Source: CAZEDK01 sp964511025
Lineage (GTDB): Bacteria; Patescibacteriota; Gracilibacteria; UBA1369; GWF2-33-10
DNA length: 34,706 nt
NCBI GenBank assembly: GCA_964511025.1
Contig: CAZEDK010000015.1
Location: forward strand, 1-34,706
Direction: 5' to 3'
The first letter of the stretch is position 1; every line of letters begins with the position of its first letter. This document shows positions 8,182 through 14,571 of this stretch, in pieces. The position numbers and the translations under genes are program-made. The notes under the pieces are model-generated. The model saw nothing but the letters and a program-made list of their open reading frames with translations, was not told the origin of the DNA and made no database searches.

Positions 8182-8208
8182 ACGATAACCTCTCTCTCTC
8201 TCTGTCAA
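8182..8208 (-). promoter_or_regulatory. Promoter with (GA)7 spacer, copy 2
   Basis: On the minus strand, TTGACA (8208-8203), a spacer of 15 bases dominated by seven GA repeats, and TATCGT (8187-8182). It is the second copy of the element at 6491-6519 and is one dinucleotide shorter between the boxes, which should make it weaker. The homology extends into the AT-rich upstream flank. Confidence 0.5.
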
Positions 8209-8294
8209 GGTAAATAGCAAAAATATATCTTAATAACATTTTAGCCTAAGCAAAATTCTCTTATGCTGAAAGTAGATTAAAAAGATATTTTTAT

Positions 8295-8594
8295 ATGATC
8301 CAAAGAAGAAAAAAATATTACAATTGGCTGAAAAAAGATCTTCTTAATTTTGCAAAAGATAAACCTGATTTGAGAATTTTTATTTTCGGTTCAAGTATAA
8401 TCAAAGATCATTTTGGAGATATCGATATTGCTTTTGACGGCAAAATAACAGACAAAGATTTATACGCACTAAAAGAACATTTTGAGGAATCAACTTTCCC
8501 TTACTTTGTAGATTTGATAAATTTAAAGCAAACAAGTAAAAGTTTTAAAGATCATATCTTAAAAAATAAAATATTATGGATAAAGAAGAATTAA
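8295..8594 (+). CDS. MNT-type nucleotidyltransferase (MntA-like)
   Basis: 99-residue minimal nucleotidyltransferase. The GSS motif in FIFGSSIIKDHFGDIDIAF and the DID pair of acidic residues 13 to 15 positions later match the MNT superfamily active site (GSx(9-13)DxD). In MntA/HepT modules this partner modifies HepT with AMP and neutralises it. The ATG at 8295 follows an AT-rich leader. It overlaps the HepT-like gene by 19 bases, as is usual for such pairs. It is divergent from the small gene at 8162. Whether the pair works as toxin-antitoxin or only as the HI0073/HI0074-type complex cannot be told from sequence alone. Confidence 0.8.
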   Translation: MIQRRKKYYNWLKKDLLNFAKDKPDLRIFIFGSSIIKDHFGDIDIAFDGKITDKDLYALKEHFEESTFPYFVDLINLKQTSKSFKDHILKNKILWIKKN

Positions 8595-8990
8595 AATTAA
8601 AATGCAAGATTTTTACAAAAGCTTTATTAACATTGGATCAAGTTTTATCTAAACATTTAAACGATCCTGATATTCTTAGAGACGCAAGTATACAAAGATT
8701 TGAATATTGTTATGAATTATGCTGGAAAACATGCAAAGAATTTCTCGAAGAAAAATTTGGCTTGGAAATATTTTCACCCAAAATTGTTTTTCAAGAATTG
8801 TTGAGAAACCAATTAATAACAGACTTAGAAACTGAACTTTTANNNNNNNNNNNNNNNNNNNNNNNNNNNNNCCACGCACATTTACGAAGAAAAAATAATT
8901 AAAATAATTTATGGAAATATAAAAGATTACTTCAAGATAATGAAAAAACTTGAAAAAATTATATTAAAATATATCAATGATAAGTCTTAA
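8576..8990 (+). CDS. HepT/HI0074-like substrate-binding partner, interrupted by gap
   Basis: Helical partner of the MNT protein, HI0074-type. The N-terminal part has RDASIQRFEYCYELCWKTCK, a strong family match. The assembly gap at 8843-8871 interrupts it. After the gap the correct frame is offset and reads THIYEEKIIKIIY, then DYFKIMKKLEKIILKYI, ending at TAA 8988-8990; the conserved HxYxE of this family is therefore present, so the estimated N length is wrong modulo 3. The uncorrected frame would end early at 8902. The last 14 bases overlap the start of pgi (ATG 8977), so pgi may be translationally coupled to this module. The RNase motif Rx4-6H of true HepT toxins cannot be checked because of the gap. 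Confidence 0.75.
8843..8871. other. Assembly gap (29 N)
   Basis: Undetermined bases inside the HepT-like gene. Reading frames on either side show that the true gap length differs from 29 modulo 3. Confidence 0.95.
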
Positions 8991-10329
8991 ACTCCAAAAC
9001 CTCTCCCAAATCACAAACAAACACGGTCTTTCAACCAAAAACCTCAAATCTCAAGCCAAATTAATCAAACCGTACCTCAAAAAAATAGAAGCTCGCGATC
9101 AAGGTTTTTACAGAATAATTGATGATAAAAAAATCATTATTGAAATTGAAAATTTTGCAAAAAAAGCTGAAGGAAAATATGACAATATCATAGTTCTTGG
9201 AATAGGCGGATCTGCACTTGGCACAATTTGCCTCCAACAAAGCCTCAAACATCTTTTCGAAAACAATCATAAAGCCCCCTTGTCAAAGCATGTCCTCGAC
9301 TGCGATCGAGGAGGGGTTGGGGGATTTGTTCCCCATCTTCATATAATCGACAACATCGATCCAGAACTCATTTCAGCAATCAATGATATTATTAATTACA
9401 AAAAAACACTTTTTATAGTAGTTACAAAATCCGGAAGCACTCCCGAAACTCTTGCGCAATATTTTTATTTCAGAGACAAAACCGACAAAGCCAAACTTGA
9501 TGCGAAAAAACATTTTGTATTCATAACTGATCCAAAAAAAGGATTTTTGAAAGAAATAGGAAATAAAGAAAAAATTCCTTGCTTCGATGTACCAGAAAAT
9601 GTAGGTGGAAGATTTTCTGTTCTAACTGCCGTTGGACTTCTTCCTGCAAAATTAATCGGAATCGATATTAAGAAACTAATAAAAGGAGCACAAAAAATGA
9701 GAGATTTATTTTTATCAGAAAATTTTGAACAAAATCTTCCTTTCCAAATGGCCACTATTCAATATCTACTTTCACAAAAAGGAAAAACTATAAACGTATT
9801 AATTCCATATTCAAGCCGACTAATAAAATTCGCAGATTGGTATCGTCAACTTCTAGCTGAATCAATTGGGAAAGAATTAAATAATAAAGGTGAAAAAGTA
9901 AATATTGGAATTACACCAATAAACGCACTTGGAGCAACAGACCAACACTCCCAAAGTCAACTCTACATGGAAGGCCCAAACGATAAATTATTAATTTTTA
10001 TAAAAATAAAAAAACAAGGTGCAACTATTAAGGTTCCCAGTCCCCTTGACAAAGGGGATTTAGGGGATTTGTCCTACCTCCAAAACCTCACCTTCAACAC
10101 CCTCCTCCACACCGAAATGCAAGGGACAATTGATGCTCTTACAAAACAAGACAGACCAAATATTACTTTAGAAATAGATAAAGTTGACGAAGAAAATTTA
10201 GGAACTCTATTTATGCTATTTGAAGCGACGACAGCTTTCCTTGGAGAATTTTTTGATATCAACGCTTTTGATCAACCTGGAGTTGAGCTGTCAAAAATAC
10301 TTACGAAAAAACTTTTAACTAAAAAATAA
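8977..10329 (+). CDS. pgi: Glucose-6-phosphate isomerase with two in-frame palindrome insertions
   Basis: Interconverts glucose-6-phosphate and fructose-6-phosphate. The 450 residues match the short bacterial PGI type. Visible motifs are GIGGSALG (75-82), TKSGSTPETLAQ (150-161), VGGRFSVLTAVGLLP (209-223), the ESIGKE segment with the catalytic Glu (about 295), and GATDQHSQSQLYMEGPND (319-336). Two segments look foreign. Residues about 99-118 (KAPLSKHVLDCDRGGVGGFV) and about 353-367 (VPSPLDKGDLGDLSY) are encoded by palindromic DNA elements and extend surface loops without breaking the frame. The start overlaps the HepT-like gene by 14 bases; transketolase follows 9 bases after the stop, so pgi and tkt form an operon. 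Confidence 0.95.
   Translation: MISLKLQNLSQITNKHGLSTKNLKSQAKLIKPYLKKIEARDQGFYRIIDDKKIIIEIENFAKKAEGKYDNIIVLGIGGSALGTICLQQSLKHLFENNHKAPLSKHVLDCDRGGVGGFVPHLHIIDNIDPELISAINDIINYKKTLFIVVTKSGSTPETLAQYFYFRDKTDKAKLDAKKHFVFITDPKKGFLKEIGNKEKIPCFDVPENVGGRFSVLTAVGLLPAKLIGIDIKKLIKGAQKMRDLFLSENFEQNLPFQMATIQYLLSQKGKTINVLIPYSSRLIKFADWYRQLLAESIGKELNNKGEKVNIGITPINALGATDQHSQSQLYMEGPNDKLLIFIKIKKQGATIKVPSPLDKGDLGDLSYLQNLTFNTLLHTEMQGTIDALTKQDRPNITLEIDKVDEENLGTLFMLFEATTAFLGEFFDINAFDQPGVELSKILTKKLLTKK
9271..9344 (+). repeat. In-frame palindromic element in pgi, with nested palindrome
   Basis: The element starts aaagcccccttgtcaaag and ends aggggttgggggatttg, like the copy in transketolase, but a second palindrome, tcctcga-ctgcga-tcgagga (9293-9312), sits between its arms. 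The whole stretch is translated in the pgi frame as about 20 extra residues. Confidence 0.6.
10041..10070 (+). repeat. In-frame palindromic element in pgi, second copy
   Basis: Stem tcccctt-gaca-aagggga (10041-10058) followed by tttaggggattt. It encodes SPLDKGDLGDL near the C-terminal domain of Pgi and keeps the frame. Confidence 0.65.
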
Positions 10330-10338
10330 ATTCTGATT

Positions 10339-12294
10339 ATGAAAATCCCAAACATAAACGAAAATTTATCTGAAGAACAAATCAAATTTCTAGAAGCTTT
10401 TGCTAAATCATGCAGAAGATCAATAATTGAAATGACAACAAATGCAGCGAGTGGTCATCCGGGAGGATCTCTTTCCTCAATCGATTACTTGAGCCTAATA
10501 TATACCTTCATCATAGCACAAACAGGTGAGAAAATTGTGATTTCAAATGGGCATATATCACCAGCTGTCTACAGCGTGCTTGGTGAAATAGGATACGCTA
10601 ACAAAGAAAATCTAATAAAAAATTTCCGCAAAATAGGATCGCTTTTTGAAGGTCATGTAACAAGACATGTTGCAGGAATTTGGTATGGGACTGGACCTCT
10701 TGGCGCAGGAGCATCTGCCTCTGCCGGTTTTGCTCTTGGCGAGAAATTAAAAAAAACTAATGAAAAAGTTTTTCTCACCATCGGAGATGGAGAATGTCAA
10801 GAAGGGCAGGTTTATGAAATGATGAATTTTGCAAGTCACTATAAACTCGATAATCTCATAGCATTTATTGATTACAACAAAGTACAACTTACTGCAAGTT
10901 TGGAAAAGATAATAAATGTAGATTTGAAAAAAACTTTCGAAGCTGCAAATTGGCATGTAATTGATATAGACGCTCATGATTTTACAAAAATATGGCAAGC
11001 ACTCAAAGAAGCTTACGAAATAAAAGATAAACCAATAGTCATTCTAGGAAATTCAATAATGGGAAAAGGAGTGCCTTCAATGGAAGAAGATGGCATCAAC
11101 CACAAATCAACTTGGCACGGCAAAACAGCATCAAAAGAGCAAACAGAAACAGATCTCGAAGCTATGCAATTATCAGAAGAAGAAATTAAATTAATTGAAG
11201 GCTTTAAAGCCCCCTTGTTAAAGGGGGTTGGGGGGATTAAATGGCGTCCAACAAATCCAATCTTCACAAAATCTCTTGAAAAAATAAAGATCAACGAAGG
11301 AAATTCTATTTTATATGATTCAGCTACTTTGACAGATTGCAGAACTGCATACGGCAAAGCACTGCTGGATTTGGCGCAAAATAATGAAAATATTTTGGCG
11401 CTAACAGCAGACGTTGAAGGATCTGTAATGACAAAATTTGTACATGAAGCTTATCCTGATCGGCATATTGAATGTGGCATTGCAGAACAAAATATGATTT
11501 CAGTGTCAGGCGGACTTAGTTTAAATGGTTTTGTGCCATTTTGTTCAACTTTTGGAGCTTTTATGACTAGCCGCGCAAAAGATCAAGCACGAGTAAATGA
11601 TATCAATCAAACAAATGTAAAAATGGTAGCAACTCACTGTGGATTATCTGTAGGAGAAGATGGTCCAACTCATCAAGCAATTGACGACATGGGTTCATTT
11701 CTTGGATTTTTCAACACAATGATCATCGAACCTGCAGATCCTAACCAAACTGACAGAATAATAAGATATATTGCATCTCATTATGGCAATTTCTACATAA
11801 GAATGGGACGACACAAATTTCCAATCATTACAAAAGAAGATGGCAGTCCTTTCTATGATTTAAATTACAAATATGAATATGGAAGATGTGATGTGATTCA
11901 GGAAGGCAAAGATATAACAATTGCAGCTAGCGGCGCATCTATTCATGAAGCTTTGAAAGCCAGAGAAATGTTGCAAAAAAGCAATCCTGAAATATCAATT
12001 GAAATAGTAGCCGTAAGTGCAATTAAAAATTTTAATGATGTTTTAAAGAATTCTATCAGAAAAACTAAAAAACTAATTACAGTAGAAGATCACAACACTT
12101 TTTCCGGACTAGGCAGCCAAATCGCTAGATATTTATCAACGGAAGATATCTTACTTGAAAAATTTATCATGCTCGGCGTTGAACAATACCAATTATCAGG
12201 CACAGTAAACGAATTATATCACGCAGTTGGCATTGACGCCGATGGAATTGCGAGAACAATTTTTACTATTCAAAATCATCAAAAAGATTTCTAA
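10339..12294 (+). CDS. tkt: Transketolase, full length
   Basis: Thiamine-diphosphate enzyme of the non-oxidative pentose phosphate pathway. The 651 residues contain both halves in one chain. The N-terminal domain has AASGHPGGSLSS, YGTGPLGAGAS and the ThDP/metal motif GDGECQEGQVYE followed by IDYNKVQL. The pyrimidine domain has CGIAEQNMISVSGGL with the catalytic Glu, and GEDGPTHQAIDDMG. The C-terminal domain (about 530-651) is complete. Residues about 290-301 (KAPLLKGVGGIK) are encoded by a palindromic element between the N-terminal and pyrimidine domains, a linker likely to tolerate insertion. It lies 9 bases after pgi. Its end overlaps by 29 bases the end of the convergent GIY-YIG-like gene. 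Confidence 0.95.
   Translation: MKIPNINENLSEEQIKFLEAFAKSCRRSIIEMTTNAASGHPGGSLSSIDYLSLIYTFIIAQTGEKIVISNGHISPAVYSVLGEIGYANKENLIKNFRKIGSLFEGHVTRHVAGIWYGTGPLGAGASASAGFALGEKLKKTNEKVFLTIGDGECQEGQVYEMMNFASHYKLDNLIAFIDYNKVQLTASLEKIINVDLKKTFEAANWHVIDIDAHDFTKIWQALKEAYEIKDKPIVILGNSIMGKGVPSMEEDGINHKSTWHGKTASKEQTETDLEAMQLSEEEIKLIEGFKAPLLKGVGGIKWRPTNPIFTKSLEKIKINEGNSILYDSATLTDCRTAYGKALLDLAQNNENILALTADVEGSVMTKFVHEAYPDRHIECGIAEQNMISVSGGLSLNGFVPFCSTFGAFMTSRAKDQARVNDINQTNVKMVATHCGLSVGEDGPTHQAIDDMGSFLGFFNTMIIEPADPNQTDRIIRYIASHYGNFYIRMGRHKFPIITKEDGSPFYDLNYKYEYGRCDVIQEGKDITIAASGASIHEALKAREMLQKSNPEISIEIVAVSAIKNFNDVLKNSIRKTKKLITVEDHNTFSGLGSQIARYLSTEDILLEKFIMLGVEQYQLSGTVNELYHAVGIDADGIARTIFTIQNHQKDF
11209..11238 (+). 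repeat. In-frame palindromic element in tkt
   Basis: Stem ccccctt-gtta-aaggggg (11210-11227) followed by ttggggggatt. It is the cleanest copy of the element also seen in pgi and the zinc-ribbon gene, and encodes APLLKGVGGI at the interdomain linker of transketolase. Confidence 0.7.
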
Positions 12295-12559
12295 AATTTG
12301 GATTTTTGCTTTGAATTAATTCTATTTTTTCCTTTCTTTTCATCGCACGAAAAATAGAATCCCTTTTTAGGGCAATATCAAAAAATTTGTAATCTTGATA
12401 CCATAATAATTTCTTATTTAATGATCTTTTTTTTATTTTTTTAAAAAAATCTTTTTTAGAAAAAACAATATCATCTTCAAAAAGATTATCTCGAAATGTA
12501 AATCTTATTCTGTTTAAATTCTTAGCGACCAAAATATAAATATAATAATGATTATACAT
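12266..12559 (-). CDS. Degenerate GIY-YIG superfamily protein
   Basis: 97 residues with the outline of the small UvrC/YhbQ-like GIY-YIG family: N-terminal YYIYILVAKN, a central LLWYQDYKFFDIALKRDS, and the C-terminal tail KRKEKIELIQSKNPNFRNLF that closely resembles that family's ending. The catalytic elements are missing: the YIG strand is replaced by RIRFTF, the arginine helix by DNLFEDDI, and the metal-binding Glu of the usual RREKxxK is absent (KRDSIFR). It is therefore probably inactive as a nuclease, either decaying or repurposed. It lies between transketolase and gnd on the opposite strand, overlapping the transketolase end by 29 bases. Confidence 0.6.
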   Translation of the reverse strand: MYNHYYIYILVAKNLNRIRFTFRDNLFEDDIVFSKKDFFKKIKKRSLNKKLLWYQDYKFFDIALKRDSIFRAMKRKEKIELIQSKNPNFRNLFDDFE

Positions 12560-12680
12560 AAATTTTTGTATTAATTACTGATTTTCTAATACAAAAAATA
12601 CTAAACTGCAAAATCTCAAATTGCATATATTGCAAAAATGAAAAAATTGTTTATTATTTACGTAATAATAATTCACAAAA

Positions 12681-14114
12681 ATGACAAACGCTGACGTAGG
12701 ACTTATCGGCTTAGGAACAATGGGCGCAAATCTTGCACGCAATATTGCTTCAAAGGGTTTCAAATGTTCTGTTTACAACAGAACAACAGAAAAAATCAAT
12801 GAATTTATAGCTCAATTTGGCAATGAAAATCTTGCAGGCTACAAAGAATTAAGCGATTTTGTGAAAAGCATCAAAAGTCCAAGAAAAATAATAATAATGG
12901 TAAAAGCAGGCTCCAGCGTAGACAAAGTAATTGAAACACTTAAACCGTTATTAGATGAAAATGATATTATCATTGATTGCGGAAATGAAAATTACAAAAA
13001 TACTCAACTAAGATATAGCCAATTAAAAAAAGAAAAATTAAGATTTATAGGTTCAGGAGTCTCAGGTGGAGAAGAAGGCGCACTAAAAGGTCCAAGCATT
13101 ATGCTAGGAGGAGATAAAGAAACTTACAAGGAAATTAAAGAAATTTTTGAAGCTATAGCGGCAAAAGACTTCTCCGGTGGTAAATGCGTCACATATATTG
13201 GAGACAATGGAGCCGGTCATTATGTAAAAATGGTACATAACGGTATAGAATATAGCGTAATGCAAATGATCGCAGAAAGTTATGAATTATTCAGATCAAT
13301 ATACAAAATAAATGCCGAGCAAATAGCTAATATTTTTGAAAAATACAATAATGCAAAATTACATTCATATTTATTTGAAATAGTTGTACCGGTTCTCAGA
13401 CGAAAAGATGAATTTCAAAAAGGATACTTGGTAGATTACATACTTGATAAAGCAGGACAAAAAGGAACAGGAACTTGGACTGCAATAGACGCTCTTTATC
13501 AAGGTGTTACACTTTCATCAATAACAGAAGCAGTGTTCGCTAGAACAGCTTCAAACAAAAAAGAAAAAAGAATTGAATTATCGAAGCTCTACAAAAAAGA
13601 CAAGCAGATAAATCCTTCAATGAAATTAGAAGAAGTAATCAAATTGATGGAAGACGCACTATATGCTGGGATGTTAAGCTCTTACGCTCAGGGATATGAT
13701 TTGATTTTAAACGCCGCAAAAGAAGAAAATTGGGATATTGATCTAGGAGAAATATCAAGAATATGGGAAGGAGGATGTATTATTAGAGCCGATATACTCA
13801 ATTTTTTACATCAAGCATATTCAAATTTTTATAAAAACACAGTTAATACTGATTTAACGTCATCTCATCTATTTCAAATCCCGGAAGTAGTAGAAGGCTT
13901 AAATCAAAGCATCCACGCACTAAGAAAAATTGTCTGCTTCGGTTTGGAAAATCACATCGCAATGCCTAGTTTAGCAACTGCTCTCACTTATTTTGACACA
14001 ATGACAAGCGAAAAAACTTCAGCAAACCTAATACAAGGCTTACGTGATTATTTCGGGGCTCATACTTACGAAAGAACTGATCGAGAAGGTTTTTTTCATA
14101 CAGAATGGAATTAA
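12681..14114 (+). CDS. gnd: 6-phosphogluconate dehydrogenase (decarboxylating)
   Basis: Oxidises 6-phosphogluconate to ribulose-5-phosphate and CO2. Full length at 477 residues. The Rossmann motif GLGTMG spans 10-15, and NRTTEK after strand 2 (residues 33-38) is the usual NADP-type pattern. The substrate loop GSGVSGGEEGA is at 125-135, and the catalytic Lys183 and Asn187 lie in YVKMVHNGIEY. GQKGTGTWTAIDALYQGV and the C-terminal helical tail (YFGAHTYERTDREGFFHTEW) are conserved. No glucose-6-phosphate dehydrogenase is in the window. The gene is 386 bases downstream of transketolase on the same strand, separated by the GIY-YIG-like gene. No obvious terminator follows directly. Confidence 0.95.
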   Translation: MTNADVGLIGLGTMGANLARNIASKGFKCSVYNRTTEKINEFIAQFGNENLAGYKELSDFVKSIKSPRKIIIMVKAGSSVDKVIETLKPLLDENDIIIDCGNENYKNTQLRYSQLKKEKLRFIGSGVSGGEEGALKGPSIMLGGDKETYKEIKEIFEAIAAKDFSGGKCVTYIGDNGAGHYVKMVHNGIEYSVMQMIAESYELFRSIYKINAEQIANIFEKYNNAKLHSYLFEIVVPVLRRKDEFQKGYLVDYILDKAGQKGTGTWTAIDALYQGVTLSSITEAVFARTASNKKEKRIELSKLYKKDKQINPSMKLEEVIKLMEDALYAGMLSSYAQGYDLILNAAKEENWDIDLGEISRIWEGGCIIRADILNFLHQAYSNFYKNTVNTDLTSSHLFQIPEVVEGLNQSIHALRKIVCFGLENHIAMPSLATALTYFDTMTSEKTSANLIQGLRDYFGAHTYERTDREGFFHTEWN

Positions 14115-14226
14115 TCACTATGCAATGTTTTTAAATATCTAGCAATCATTAAAATTTGACGAATTGCATTACAGGAAGTAGACTAATTTGAACGCTTAAA
14201 GTTCAGAAAAACAAAAACAAAATTCT

Positions 14227-14255
14227 GTAGATACATGCCAATGGCATGTATCTAC
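14227..14255. repeat. Perfect 13-bp inverted repeat, GTAGA...TCTAC class
   Basis: Arms gtagatacatgcc and ggcatgtatctac with an aat loop. No T-tract follows on the plus strand, so it is more likely a dispersed palindrome than a classical terminator, although it could stop transcripts from gnd. Confidence 0.7.
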
Positions 14256-14447
14256 TCCCCCCAGATCATTTACAATTCAAAACACGAAAGAAATGTAACA
14301 ATCACTCAAAGTGATTAGAAGACTCCCCTTCCGCAATAAATTATAAATACATAGATTGCATTGATAGTCCCGTGGGATATCGCATCTTATGTGCAAAATT
14401 TTAAAAACTGGGAAAGCGGATCTTCTACTCCATTTCACCCCTTTATT

Positions 14448-14475
14448 AAATTTGTGATTGCAAAATCACAAATTT
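14448..14475. repeat. Perfect 12-bp inverted repeat
   Basis: Arms aaatttgtgatt and aatcacaaattt with a gcaa loop. It is AT-rich and could be a hairpin in transcripts from either convergent gene, or a protein-binding site. Confidence 0.6.
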
Positions 14476-14541
14476 ACATTTCTTTCCTGCTTTGCCTTAC
14501 GGGATAAGGTCGACTACCTTAGGATCTCAATACTCGCCCAT

Positions 14542-14571
14542 CGTAGAGCCTTGATTAATCACGGCTCTACG
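14542..14571. repeat. Palindrome over the comEC stop codon, GTAGA...TCTAC class
   Basis: Outer arms cgtagagcc and ggctctacg enclose the self-complementary core tgattaatca; only one internal pair is mismatched. It encodes the last residues (PVEP) and stop of comEC, so its insertion probably rewrote the C-terminus. Confidence 0.65.

Larger units (their letters stand above)
14115..14558. other. Convergent intergenic spacer, palindrome-rich, no gene
   Basis: 444 bases between the ends of gnd and comEC with no plausible ORF. It contains two perfect inverted repeats (14227-14255 and 14448-14475) and runs into a third over the comEC stop codon. A segment with local pairing potential, tcccgtggga, lies near 14370. 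I looked for RNase P, tmRNA and SRP signatures on both strands and found none. It may act as a bidirectional termination region or hold repeat debris. Confidence 0.5.

Noticed and set aside
9465..9755. 96-codon ORF opposite pgi
   Set aside because: It lies fully within a well-supported enzyme gene on the other strand and shows no family signature.
14448..14475. Rho-independent terminator for gnd
   Set aside because: The stem is AT-rich and too far (over 330 bases) from the gnd stop, and no T-run follows directly; kept as an inverted repeat only.
14260..14540. RNase P, tmRNA or SRP RNA in the convergent spacer
   Set aside because: Only local hairpins are present; none of the conserved core sequences of these RNAs was found on either strand.
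14559..14561. UGA recoded as glycine (code 25)
   Set aside because: TGA is the stop of comEC at the expected end of the domain, and no intact gene in the window needs in-frame TGA.
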